Part shown: positions 32,261 through 41,824 of the stretch, piece after piece | Layout: each line of letters begins with the position of its first letter | How positions within the stretch are numbered: position 1 is the stretch's first letter | DNA from: an uncultured Mesonia sp. | GTDB taxonomy: Bacteria > Bacteroidota > Bacteroidia > Flavobacteriales > Flavobacteriaceae | Assembly: GCA_958296185.1 (NCBI GenBank) | Contig: CATQIB010000006.1 | Coordinates: 62,001-126,000 of the forward strand | Direction: 5' to 3' | Length of the DNA: 64,000 bases | Made by a program: the position numbers and the translations under genes | The notes under the pieces: model-generated | The model's input: the letters and a program-made list of their open reading frames with translations, nothing else | Databases searched by the model: none | Told to the model about the DNA's origin: nothing

Positions 32261-33934
32261 ATGAAAAAATTTAGCCTTTTACTACTGGTTGGTTTTTTGC
32301 TCAATGCCTGTGCAAGTGTAGAAAATTTAGACAAATCGGCGGTTGTTGACAAAGAGCCAGAACAGTCATTATATGCCCAACCCAAATTAGTTGTTGGAGT
32401 GGTGGTAGACCAAATGCGGTATGATTATCTCACCCGCTTTTGGGATCTTTACACCGATAGGGGTTTTAAACGCTTAATCAATCAAGGTTTTAATTGTAAA
32501 AATAACCACTATAATTATGTGCCAACTTATACCGCACCAGGGCATGCTTCTATTTTTACAGGAACCTCCCCGCAGGTACATGGTATTATAGCCAATAACT
32601 GGTACGATAAGCAAGAAAAAAAGAAAGTTTACTGCGTTGACGATACTACGGTAAATGGATTAGGAACCACGTTAGCCGCTGGTCAAATGTCACCTAAACG
32701 CCTTGAAACCACAAGTATTGCCGATCAAAACCGATTGCATACACAGTTTAGAGGAAAGTCAATAGGAATTGCCATTAAAGACCGGGGAGCTATTTTACCT
32801 GCTGGTCATAGTGCCAATGCGGCGTATTGGTTCTTAGGGGGAGAGGAAGGAAAATGGATAAGCAGTTCTTATTATATGAATGAATTGCCTAGTTGGGTGC
32901 AAAATTTCAATGCCAATGAACCGGCAAAAAAATACTTAAGCACTTGGAATACCTTACTGCCTATAGCGCAATATACCCAAAGTGGAAGCGATGCCAATGC
33001 TTATGAATTTGGATTTAAGGGAAAAGAGAATGCAGATTTCCCTTATAATTTGGCCAAGCTTGCTCCAGAGAACGGGGGTTATGATATTTTAAAAGCCACC
33101 CCTTTTGGCAACAGCTTAACACTAGATTTTGCCTTGGCTGCTATTGAGAACGAAGCCTTAGGAAAAGACCATTATACCGATTTTTTAACCTTAAGCTTTT
33201 CAAGTCCAGATTATATAGGGCATAATTTTGGGGTGAATGCCAAAGAGATTCAAGATAATTACTTAAGATTAGATTTAGAAATAGCTCAACTTTTAGAATA
33301 CCTAGATACACATATCGGTAAAGGGGAGTATACCCTATTTTTAACCGCTGATCACGGAGCTATTCATGTGCCTAATTATTTAAAAGATCAAAAGATCCCT
33401 GCCGGATATGTTTCTAGTAGCGATCTTAAAAAACGTTTAAAAAATTATTTGGGAGAGGCGCATGCCAATGTTAATCTGATAGAGAACATATCTAACAATC
33501 AGCTTTTCTTAAATCATGAATTAATTCAGGAAAAGAATATTGATGCTTTGGCTTTAGCCGAAGATATCAAAGCCTTTTTATTAGCACAGCCCGAAATTTC
33601 TCGCGTGTTTACACGTTCAGAAATCGAAATGAATGCAGCCACAGAAAAGGCCAAGCTTTTGGTTCAAAACGGCTTTCATCAAAAACGAAGCGGTGATTTA
33701 GTATTTGGTTTTCTACCCAATTATATTTCTTATCCAGAAAAAGGGAGCACCCATGGTACAGGTTTCAATTATGATACCCACGCTCCTTTATTGTTTTACG
33801 GAAAAGGAATCCGTAAAGGAAGCAGCTTTAATAAAACTTATATCACCGATATAGCGCCTACAATTGCCGCACTATTGGGAATAGCTAATCCAAACGGTAC
33901 TACTGGTGAGGTGATTGTTGAGGTGTTAGATTAA
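32261..33934 (+). CDS. pafA: PafA-type alkaline phosphatase
   Basis: A 557-residue exported phosphomonoesterase of the PafA branch. The lipoprotein-like signal ends LNACAS. Active-site residues known for the Elizabethkingia PafA all appear with a constant +12 shift: nucleophile Thr91 in YTAPGHASIF, Asn112 in ANNWYD, and Lys174 and Arg176 in AIKDRGAILPAGH. Metal ligands Asp50 (VVVDQMR), the SSPDYIGH stretch, TADHGAI and late SYPEKGSTHGTGF are present. It releases phosphate from organic phosphoesters and is generally calcium-activated and phosphate-insensitive. Its 3' end overlaps the convergent glycosyltransferase by 35 bp. Confidence 0.93.
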   Translation: MKKFSLLLLVGFLLNACASVENLDKSAVVDKEPEQSLYAQPKLVVGVVVDQMRYDYLTRFWDLYTDRGFKRLINQGFNCKNNHYNYVPTYTAPGHASIFTGTSPQVHGIIANNWYDKQEKKKVYCVDDTTVNGLGTTLAAGQMSPKRLETTSIADQNRLHTQFRGKSIGIAIKDRGAILPAGHSANAAYWFLGGEEGKWISSSYYMNELPSWVQNFNANEPAKKYLSTWNTLLPIAQYTQSGSDANAYEFGFKGKENADFPYNLAKLAPENGGYDILKATPFGNSLTLDFALAAIENEALGKDHYTDFLTLSFSSPDYIGHNFGVNAKEIQDNYLRLDLEIAQLLEYLDTHIGKGEYTLFLTADHGAIHVPNYLKDQKIPAGYVSSSDLKKRLKNYLGEAHANVNLIENISNNQLFLNHELIQEKNIDALALAEDIKAFLLAQPEISRVFTRSEIEMNAATEKAKLLVQNGFHQKRSGDLVFGFLPNYISYPEKGSTHGTGFNYDTHAPLLFYGKGIRKGSSFNKTYITDIAPTIAALLGIANPNGTTGEVIVEVLD

Positions 33935-34781
33935 GTTTTAATTTTTTTAAAATACCTTGCCATCGGTATTTCCTTATCCATTGGCCCTCTTTTTCACTTA
34001 CAAGAAGAGGGCTTTTTTGTTGCTTGGCTTTGAGATAACCCCAGCAATAATCTATAAAGAGAATGCCCTGTTTTTTCTTAAAGGCTAATTTTAAAGCTGC
34101 GATAAAAGTGATTGGCCAACCATAACGCATTTTGTAAAAAGCTTCTCCTTGCTTATGATTTGCCTTTTTTGCATAAGATTTTCCTGTAGGCCGTAAATGC
34201 TTTACCCTAAGATTTGGCAATACTTTTACTTCATAATTATTGTATTTTGCCAGTAACTCATCTACCGTATCCCAACCTATAGATGGTTTTAAGCCACCAA
34301 TCTTTTCAAAACAATGCTTAGAATAAGCTTTAAGCGCACCTCTTACATGGTCGTTGTTGGTTAATCCTTCGTTTACCCATTGCTCTTTCTTTTTTACCGT
34401 GCAAATACCGCCACATATACCTATGTTTGGCTTAGTGGTAAAACTATCTTTAATGCTTTCTAGGTAGTTTTTTGGGAAAATTAGATCGGCATCGTATTTA
34501 CAAATAACATCAAAGTGGTCATCTAAGCTTTCGAGACCTTTATAAAAAGCATTGATGATTTTGCTGCCGGGTAAATGCTTTTCGTTAGATGAGATATTTA
34601 TATAATCTATAAAGCCATATTCTTCAGCGTAAGCTTTTACAATTTTTTCGGTATCATCTGTAGAATGGTCGTTAACTACTACAATTTTTTTTGGGAGAAG
34701 GCTTTGATCCGTTAAAGATTTAAGCGTTTTTCCAATAAATTCAGCTTCATTGTGAGCAGGGATAACAATATAAAAATTCAT
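33900..34781 (-). CDS. Glycosyltransferase family 2 protein
   Basis: A 293-residue GT-A fold enzyme, probably cytoplasmic or membrane-associated. The start is FYIVIPAHNEAEFIGKTLKSL, then VVNDHSTDDTEKIV for nucleotide-sugar binding and the DXD-like KYDADLIF. Later SIGWDTVDELLA fits the acceptor/base region. The C-terminus is basic and has no clear membrane helix. Sugar donor and acceptor are unknown. The last 35 bp overlap the end of pafA on the other strand. Confidence 0.9.
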   Translation of the reverse strand: MNFYIVIPAHNEAEFIGKTLKSLTDQSLLPKKIVVVNDHSTDDTEKIVKAYAEEYGFIDYINISSNEKHLPGSKIINAFYKGLESLDDHFDVICKYDADLIFPKNYLESIKDSFTTKPNIGICGGICTVKKKEQWVNEGLTNNDHVRGALKAYSKHCFEKIGGLKPSIGWDTVDELLAKYNNYEVKVLPNLRVKHLRPTGKSYAKKANHKQGEAFYKMRYGWPITFIAALKLAFKKKQGILFIDYCWGYLKAKQQKSPLLVSEKEGQWIRKYRWQGILKKLKLNLTPQQSPHQ

Positions 34782-35151
34782 TATTTATACTATTTAACTG
34801 ATTATAAGCCGTTGAGATAATAAGACGAAGTCAGTTTTAATTCAATTGTACTTTTATCGATAGGTTATTGCAATAAATACCAAATTTACACTATTCTATG
34901 ACAACAAATCTCACAAAATAGGTGCAATTATATTTTCTATTGCATTAGGTATTGGTTTTTTGTGGCTGTAGCATTAAGCAGGGATTCGGGCAATGATGCA
35001 ATATAAAAAAGGCTGTCTTTTTTTTAGATTAATACGTTGAAGTTGCAGATAATTAAGTTTTTATGTCGGTTTTTTCTCAAATTTTTACTTAAATTCGTTA
35101 GTGGTAGGCAAGTCAAAGGAATTTTCCTGTAATTTGAATTCATTTTTTTAC
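34782..35151. other. Non-coding gap between the glycosyltransferase and the giant T9SS gene
   Basis: About 370 bp, A/T-rich, without a credible gene on either strand. It must carry the divergent promoters of both neighbours. TGCAAT at about 34922 and ATTGCA near 34947 form a small inverted repeat. I see no RNA gene or terminator here. Confidence 0.5.
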
Positions 35152-36012
35152 GTGAAAAATCTACAAATCTATAGTATATTACTCTTATTTTTTGTGGGAG
35201 TGCAAGAATTGGTAGCACTATGCCCTCCACCCCAAGGGGAGGCGTTGCAAAGTTTTTGTGGTGCTGCTCTTCGTGCACAGATCAATGAGCCTCCTGCCAA
35301 TTTAACCGATTTGGTAGTAGTGGGCGATAATCTACAATGGTATAGCGATGCGGGTGGTACCACGCCTATTCCTAATACCACTCCGTTAGTAGATGGACAA
35401 ACCTATTATGTGAGCCAGACCACTACCGGTACCCAGGGCTGTGAAAGCAGTTTATTGGCGGTACAAGCCGTAGAGAAGTATTGTAATTGTGTGCCCAACG
35501 GGGGTTTTGAACGTGATGCTACCACCTCGACGGCCTCGGGTTATAGTTTTGCGTATTATGATTTTCCAGTGAACCCACCTGGCATGCAACAATGCCAAAC
35601 CGATTTAAACAGTATTCCTTTACAAAACTTAACAAGCTTAGATCCGGTGAACGGATATAACAATCCAACAAACTTTTTGAATAGCCGTGCCTATATACTA
35701 ACCCCAGGGCCCGATAGTTTTATGTCTGGTTCTTCTACAACTCAAATCAGGGTAGAACCCAATACACCCCATAATCAGCGAGCTATGGGCTTTAACGATC
35801 TTGTTGCAATTGGGAATTTAATTGTGATGTCAAAAGAAATCATTGCCGGGCAAAGCTTTTCCTTTGATTATGCCTTAGGTATGGAAGATGCTACCAATAC
35901 GAATTTACCCCCTATAGAGCTTCCTTTTTTAAGGTACAAATATGGGATCAAAACAATAACCTGGTCAGTGAGCAGTGCATTGCTTTTGAGCGCAACTCAT
36001 GCCGGTTTATAG
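35152..36012 (+). CDS. Giant T9SS type B protein, N-terminal fragment before a -1 frameshift
   Basis: This frame starts with GTG at 35152 and gives 286 residues. It opens with a signal peptide (KNLQIYSILLLFFVG), an Ig-like start with paired Cys (ALCPPPQGEALQSFCG), and a LamG/CBM-like domain (NCVPNGGFERD). At 35925-35931 the reading frame should change: past the heptamer TTTTTTA the encoded residues stop making sense (LRYKYGIKT), while the -1 frame continues KVQIWDQNNN, the normal continuation of this domain, into the big downstream frame. Without a shift, translation stops at 36012 and yields a truncated protein with no T9SS signal. Start at 35101 (also GTG) is possible. Confidence 0.8.
   Translation: MKNLQIYSILLLFFVGVQELVALCPPPQGEALQSFCGAALRAQINEPPANLTDLVVVGDNLQWYSDAGGTTPIPNTTPLVDGQTYYVSQTTTGTQGCESSLLAVQAVEKYCNCVPNGGFERDATTSTASGYSFAYYDFPVNPPGMQQCQTDLNSIPLQNLTSLDPVNGYNNPTNFLNSRAYILTPGPDSFMSGSSTTQIRVEPNTPHNQRAMGFNDLVAIGNLIVMSKEIIAGQSFSFDYALGMEDATNTNLPPIELPFLRYKYGIKTITWSVSSALLLSATHAGL
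35925..35931 (+). other. TTTTTTA slippery heptamer at the frame change
   Basis: The upstream frame reads CCT TTT TTA, so the heptamer T-TTT-TTA sits in the exact phase for -1 slippage, the same heptamer that HIV-1 uses. A -1 slip after TTA makes AAG GTA CAA the next codons and joins the two frames. A one-base T deletion (six T where seven would be in frame) explains it equally well. No strong downstream stem is visible. Confidence 0.6.
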
Positions 36013-36056
36013 AAGCCCCTGGAGGTTTAGGTCTTAATTATACGCTTTGGACGTGT

Positions 36057-39000
36057 ATGGAGTTGGATACCAGCAGCATTGCCGGGCAAGCTGCCACGGT
36101 AGTTTTTGCAATGTCTGACTACCAACAACCAGGAAGTTTTTACGGCTACGCCTACATAGACAACCTGGGCAATGCCAGCTGTAGCAATGATGTTTTTGGG
36201 AAGGTTTCTATAGACGGGCCTACGGGTACTGCAGGCAGCAGTGCTTGTAGTTTGCTTGCACCGGTAAATCAAGACCCCTGTTTGGCACCGGTGGCTGTAC
36301 AAAGCGGTCCTTTTCCTATAAGCATTTGTGGGGAGTATGATGCTGGGCGAGGCGCTTATTTAAACAATCTTGCGTTAGATTTATACCAAAATGGTCAGCT
36401 TGTGGGAAGTCTAGTCAACCCGCCTATAACGCCAACGGGTCAATACTGTTTTAACGTACAAGCCAGCGACATCAGCGTGCCCCCTTACGGCAGTTTTACC
36501 TATAGCATTAATGCCGACTTTAGTTGTGTTACTACAAATTTTACAGACAGCGCTATGACCACCGGTATCCCGATAAAAATTTGTCCCCAAGCCGGTTGTC
36601 CTAGCGATGTAACGGCTTGCATAGTAGCAGGGAGTGTGCCTAGTTTTGATCTTACACAAAAAGATCTTGAGATCAAAGGCAGCATGCCTGCCGGTGATGT
36701 GCTGGTCAGTTACTTTGAAACAGAGCAAGACGCCCATCAAGACCAAAATGAAATCACTAATCCTACCGCTTATACCAAGCCGTTGGGCAGCTATACCCTT
36801 TATGCACGTTTAGATTATAATTACTCGGCCATCGGCATACCTGCGGAAAGCGACTGTTATGATTTGGTAAGTTTTGAGTTAGACTTTATGGCTTCTCCCC
36901 ATCTACCGTCAAGTCTATCAGATATGGCCCTTTGCGACACCGCGCAAAATGGTGTGCAGACCTTTGACTTAACCAGTCAATCTGCAGCCATTTTGGCCAA
37001 TGAAGCAACACCAGCTAATTTCACCCTGACCTATTATGCGAGTCAAGCAGACTATACCGCAGGTACAGCCATCGCTAACCCAACGGCTTATGACAATACC
37101 AGCAATCCGCAAAGTATTGTAGTAGAAGCAGAGGGCCCTAACAACTGTACTTCAACCACTAGTTTTGATTTGGTGGTAAACCCGCTACCAAGTTACAACA
37201 CCCCGGTGACCCAAGTGGTTTGTGATGACGCTACTGCCGATGGTATTGCTGTATTCGATTTAACAGCAGCCACCAATCAGCTTACCGGGAATAACCCGAA
37301 CTACCAAGTAGACTACTATGAGACCCCAGCCGATTTGGCTGCAGGAACCAATGCATTGCCTAGTAATTATACCAATACAACAGCCTATAACCAGACCATC
37401 TATTTTCAAATAGAAGATCAAACTACAGGATGTTTAATAGACGATGCTATCGACTTACAAGTAGATACCGCCCCGGCGGCCAATACCCCACAAGTGTATA
37501 CCTTCTGTGACGATGACAACGACGGATTTGGTTTATTCAACCTGCCCAGTTTAGACAATGAAATCACTGGCGGGGCAGCCGGTGTAAGCGTAAGCTACCA
37601 CCAAACCTTAGCCAATGCACAGAACAATGCTTTACCGCTACCGGCCAACTTTACCAATACGGTAAATACCACCCAAGTTATCTATGCGCGTGTGGTAAGC
37701 CCAGGAGTAGCTTGTTATACCATTGTAAATGTAACCTTAGAAGTATTGGACAGTCCTCAACCGGTATTGCCACAAGATCTAGACGCACTAGAAGCCTGTG
37801 ATACCAACAATAGCGGAAACGCCGTGTTTGATTTAACCCAGATGGAAGCCGCTATATTGGCCAATGAGACCAACCCGTCTGATTTTAGCTTAGCTTATTA
37901 TGAGAGTCAAGCCGATGCCGATGCACAAACCAACCCTATCACGGTAGAGCAAGCCTATACCAGTGCAGGGATGAACCAAACCATTTACGTGGTGGTTACT
38001 GGCAACAACGGATGTACCGCACAAACCCAGTTTGAGTTGGTGGTAAATCCTTTACCGGTTATTACGCCACCATCTGCCCTAGAGTTGTGTGATTATAACA
38101 ACCCAGGCGATGAGCAAGAAGCCTTTGACCTAACACAAGCTACCCTAGAGATCACTGGCGGCGACAGCAGTATGCAAGTAACCTACTATGCGAGTCAGAA
38201 TGATGCCGATACGGGCAGCAATCCGTTAAGCAGTCCTTATACCAATACGGTGAACAACGAGACCATTTATGTACGGGTAGAAGATCAAGACACCGGCTGT
38301 TTTGTAAGCCAAGGCTTTACATTGACCCTAGTAGTAAATCCGTTACCTTCACCACTAGTACCCGTAACCCCATTAGAGGTATGTGATGTAGACAACGACG
38401 GATTTGCGGAGTTTGACTTAGACGCGCAAACCCCTATCATAGAAAACGGAGAGCTTAATGTAGCCATAAGCTATCACATTACTCAATCCAATGCAGAGAA
38501 TGGAGTAAACCCAATAGACACCACTCAGCCTTACGGTTTGAGCAGTGCCAATACCCAAACCCTGTATGTACGCGCAGAGAACACCCAAACCGGATGTTAT
38601 GTGGTAGAAGTATTGCAATTAGAAGTAGTAGGCTCACCAGAGATAGGCTTCTTAGAAGACCTGTATGTATGTGATGACGATTACAACGGTTTTGCGGTAT
38701 TCGATTTAACGCAAAACACCCCCAATGTAGTTGGAGCACAAACAGGAGTAAGCGTTACCTATTATGAGAGTCAAGCTGATGCCGATGCAGGAATCAACGC
38801 CATTGCAGTGCCTCAAGCCTATACCAATATCGTGAATCCGCAACGTATCTTTGTACGAGTAGAAGATGATACCACCGGTTGCTACGATACCTTTAATACG
38901 GCAAATGACAACAGCTTTATGCTGTATGTAGAAGAACTACCTGTGGTAAGCAACCCAAGTATCTTGCAAGTATGTGACGACGATTACAACAATGTGCCGT

Positions 39001-41048
39001 TATCACAAGGCATTTTTAACTTAACCAGTAAAGAAGGTGAGATGAGCGGACAAAACTTCCCGCCAAACGACTATACCTTTACTTACTATGAGAGTGAGCA
39101 AGCCTACTTAAATGGAGACGCACCTATTGCCACCCCAAGCGCTTACGAGAATATCGCCAACCCACAAAGTATATATGTGGTGGTGGTAAATACCGATACG
39201 CAAAACCAGTGTGAGCAGTATGTAGATTTAACCATAGAAGTATTGCCATTGCCAAGTCCATCAGAAACCGATCCAGATGTATTGCGTTTACAAGAATGTG
39301 ATGATGACAATGACGGAGTAGCCACCAATGCTTTTGACTTAACACAAAGCGGCGCTTTAATCGCTGCCGGAGAAAATGTAGATTTAAGCTACTACACCAG
39401 CGAGGCAGCTGCAGAAGCAGGCGACACTACCGTACCAGAGTATATCGCCAACCCAACCAGCTACACCAATGACCCGAGCTTGAATACGGTAAACGATCAA
39501 GGAATGACTGTTCAGGTAATCTATGTTCGCGTAGATAGCGGAGTAAACGGTAACTTCTGTTTTGTGATTGTACCTATAGAAATACAAGCGGTACGTGTAC
39601 CGGTGTTAACCAACATCGATCCGTTTGGTTACACACTATGTGAAGACGGAAGCAGCGGTACCGCAGCGATCAATTTAGAAGCTATCGCTTATAACTTGTA
39701 TGACGCCTCAGTAGCTACACCAGACCCATCGGTACTAGTCGATTTACTAGATGCCAATGAGAACGATGATATGAACCTGAGCAATTACGCTATCAGTTAC
39801 CACTTTGATCAAATCGGAGCGCAAAACGATACCAATGAAGTGCCAAATGGCTACCAAGCTTCAACAGGAGATACCTTCTGGATACGCGTAGTTTATACCG
39901 ATACCGGATGCCAAGCAGCGGTAGGGCGAGTAGAAATTACAGTAGAACCAAGACCTGTAATAGCAGGAATAGATACTACTCTAGAAGTATGTAGCGATGA
40001 GCAAGGCGGTAACACCGCAACGGTTGATTTAACGCAATTTGATGCACAAATCAATCCGGGTAGTCCAGCCAATACACGAGTGATTTACTATGCTAGTTTA
40101 GACGATTATCTAAACGCTGCAGCACCAATAGATCAAAACACGTTAACGGCTTATGTGACCACAGAAAACCCGCAAACCATCATAGGAGTAGTACAAGATA
40201 CCAACAACCTATGTGAGAGTGTAGACTATGCAACTATAAGCATAGAAATAGCACCGCGACCCATTGTAGACATCAGTAGTTATGACGGTATGGTAATCTG
40301 TGCAGACAGTGATAGCAGTACCCCAGTAGAAGGAGGAAACTATGACCCCGTATTTATTGATACCGGTTTAGATGAGATCAATTACAGCTTTGTTTGGACA
40401 TTAGATGGCGGAGTATTGCCAGAAACAGGATCAAGCATTGAGGTAATATCAGCCGGAACCTATACGGTAACGGTAACCGATGTATTCTCTAACTGTGAGA
40501 GTAGCTCAAGCGCTAGCTTTACAGCAGGTAACCCACCAGAGTTTGATGTGATTCCGTTGACTTTAGCCTTCGATGAGCAACACTCGGCTCAGGTAATCAA
40601 CATCAGCGGTAATGGCGATTATGAGTTCAATATCGACAACGGTCCGTGGACCGCTGTAGGCAGCGACGGTAGCATTACCTTTAACGGATTAAGTGCTGGA
40701 GTACATTTTGTATACGGAAGAGATAAGAACGGTTGTGGAACAACGGTACGCGAAATCGCATTCATCGATTATCCAAAGTTCTTTACACCAAACGAAGACG
40801 GTTACAACGACACTTGGAATATCATCGGTTTAGGAGAAGCCAATATCGGAGCTAAGATCTTTATCTTTGACCGTTACGGTAAGCTATTGAAGCAATTAAG
40901 CCCAAGTGGTCCAGGATGGGACGGTACCTTTAACGGTAAGCCAATGCCATCAAATGACTACTGGTTTAGTGTAGAATACAAGCAAATTTTACCAACCGGT
41001 GAAGAGCGTATAGATACCTTTAAAGGTCACTTTACCTTGAAGCGATAA
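36057..41048 (+). CDS. Giant T9SS type B sorting domain protein, main part (11 repeats)
   Basis: The frame gives 1663 residues from an ATG at 36057, but it is open back to 35931 and is best read as the continuation of 35152-36012 (total nearly 2,000 residues). After the end of the LamG-like domain it holds eleven repeats of about 90-120 residues, each starting with a motif like VCDDDNDG or ACDTNNSG, then FDLTQ, TYYESQADAD, a Tyr/Asn pair and VYVRVED-like strands. The last 100 residues (YPKFFTPNEDGYNDTW, IFDRYGKLLKQL, WDGTFNGKPMPSNDYWF) are the CHU_C/type B T9SS signal, recognised by SprF/PorP-type partners. Likely a surface adhesin or biofilm protein. Confidence 0.92.
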   Translation: MELDTSSIAGQAATVVFAMSDYQQPGSFYGYAYIDNLGNASCSNDVFGKVSIDGPTGTAGSSACSLLAPVNQDPCLAPVAVQSGPFPISICGEYDAGRGAYLNNLALDLYQNGQLVGSLVNPPITPTGQYCFNVQASDISVPPYGSFTYSINADFSCVTTNFTDSAMTTGIPIKICPQAGCPSDVTACIVAGSVPSFDLTQKDLEIKGSMPAGDVLVSYFETEQDAHQDQNEITNPTAYTKPLGSYTLYARLDYNYSAIGIPAESDCYDLVSFELDFMASPHLPSSLSDMALCDTAQNGVQTFDLTSQSAAILANEATPANFTLTYYASQADYTAGTAIANPTAYDNTSNPQSIVVEAEGPNNCTSTTSFDLVVNPLPSYNTPVTQVVCDDATADGIAVFDLTAATNQLTGNNPNYQVDYYETPADLAAGTNALPSNYTNTTAYNQTIYFQIEDQTTGCLIDDAIDLQVDTAPAANTPQVYTFCDDDNDGFGLFNLPSLDNEITGGAAGVSVSYHQTLANAQNNALPLPANFTNTVNTTQVIYARVVSPGVACYTIVNVTLEVLDSPQPVLPQDLDALEACDTNNSGNAVFDLTQMEAAILANETNPSDFSLAYYESQADADAQTNPITVEQAYTSAGMNQTIYVVVTGNNGCTAQTQFELVVNPLPVITPPSALELCDYNNPGDEQEAFDLTQATLEITGGDSSMQVTYYASQNDADTGSNPLSSPYTNTVNNETIYVRVEDQDTGCFVSQGFTLTLVVNPLPSPLVPVTPLEVCDVDNDGFAEFDLDAQTPIIENGELNVAISYHITQSNAENGVNPIDTTQPYGLSSANTQTLYVRAENTQTGCYVVEVLQLEVVGSPEIGFLEDLYVCDDDYNGFAVFDLTQNTPNVVGAQTGVSVTYYESQADADAGINAIAVPQAYTNIVNPQRIFVRVEDDTTGCYDTFNTANDNSFMLYVEELPVVSNPSILQVCDDDYNNVPLSQGIFNLTSKEGEMSGQNFPPNDYTFTYYESEQAYLNGDAPIATPSAYENIANPQSIYVVVVNTDTQNQCEQYVDLTIEVLPLPSPSETDPDVLRLQECDDDNDGVATNAFDLTQSGALIAAGENVDLSYYTSEAAAEAGDTTVPEYIANPTSYTNDPSLNTVNDQGMTVQVIYVRVDSGVNGNFCFVIVPIEIQAVRVPVLTNIDPFGYTLCEDGSSGTAAINLEAIAYNLYDASVATPDPSVLVDLLDANENDDMNLSNYAISYHFDQIGAQNDTNEVPNGYQASTGDTFWIRVVYTDTGCQAAVGRVEITVEPRPVIAGIDTTLEVCSDEQGGNTATVDLTQFDAQINPGSPANTRVIYYASLDDYLNAAAPIDQNTLTAYVTTENPQTIIGVVQDTNNLCESVDYATISIEIAPRPIVDISSYDGMVICADSDSSTPVEGGNYDPVFIDTGLDEINYSFVWTLDGGVLPETGSSIEVISAGTYTVTVTDVFSNCESSSSASFTAGNPPEFDVIPLTLAFDEQHSAQVINISGNGDYEFNIDNGPWTAVGSDGSITFNGLSAGVHFVYGRDKNGCGTTVREIAFIDYPKFFTPNEDGYNDTWNIIGLGEANIGAKIFIFDRYGKLLKQLSPSGPGWDGTFNGKPMPSNDYWFSVEYKQILPTGEERIDTFKGHFTLKR

Positions 41049-41824
41049 GCTATAATACGCTGCATTAAAATTTATAAGGCTATTCAAACCAATAGCGGGT
41101 AAATCTTAAAAGTTCTGTGCCAATTGAAAAATTAATTTGATTTTCGAATAAGCCTTTCATGCGTCATCGATAAGGCATAATACATAATGAGTTTTCATAG
41201 CCCTAAATTTTCCTAATGAACGGTGTAATCAAGGCTTTTTAGCATTGCCAGATGTCTTCCAAGATTTACTTTCAAGCCAAGATGAAGTCGGTTTACTCTA
41301 ATTCATACGTATATCAAAAGCGTATTGAGTCCACAGTGAGTCCACAGTGAGTCCACAGTGAGTCCACTAATTAGTGGACTAAAGTAAACTCATAATAGCT
41401 TCAATATAGACTTAGAATAGAAACAATTTGTTTTAAATTTTGCTTTGATATAAGGTAAGAATACTAAAGAGCTGAGTCAGCTTTAAGCAAGTAGGATTTA
41501 AAGCGTAATAAAATTTGTATACTGTCTAAGGTTTAAAATACAGTACAATATGAACGAGGCATCTACTCGAAATTTAAAAGCTTTTAGGGCTCATTTCAGA
41601 GGAGGTAAAAATGTAGCATTCTTCTGGTATAGCTTAACTACAATTTTTGCCTAAACACAACAATTGTTTTTTATGACCAATAGTCTTTTAATGACCTTAG
41701 CTTCTAACCAGTTAATAAATCGAATAAGGATGCTGTACTATTCTTGATTTTTGACTTATAATTCCAGTAGATTTTCATTTTAAAGCAGCCATAAAAAAAA
41801 TAAAAAACTGCTATTCTACATTAT
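41049..41824. other. 776-bp stretch without a supported gene
   Basis: No frame longer than about 35 codons is convincing. A 34-codon frame at 41550-41654 is preceded by no clear signal. The stretch holds four copies of an 11-bp repeat and a 20-bp palindrome (41327-41380). A TACTGT/ACAGTA inverted pair around 41519-41545 may form a hairpin. Base composition is similar to the neighbours. Confidence 0.6.
41327..41380. repeat. 11-bp tandem repeats ending in a 20-bp palindrome
   Basis: GAGTCCACAGT is repeated without gaps at 41327, 41338 and 41349, and a fourth partial copy begins at 41360. It runs into the perfect palindrome AGTCCACTAATTAGTGGACT (41361-41380), whose left half matches the repeat unit. 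The arrangement looks like iterated binding sites or slipped-strand growth from one palindrome half. Confidence 0.9.

Noticed and set aside
36027-36302. Antisense frames inside the giant T9SS gene (also 36411, 38285-38739, 39124-39587)
   Set aside because: Shadow frames of repetitive coding sequence with no promoter or family pattern.
41550-41654. 34-codon frame after CAGTACAATATG
   Set aside because: No homologous pattern, promoter or upstream signal; length is what chance gives in a gene-free stretch.
41049-41824. Insertion sequence remnant
   Set aside because: No terminal inverted repeats flanking the stretch, no transposase fragment and no target duplication visible.
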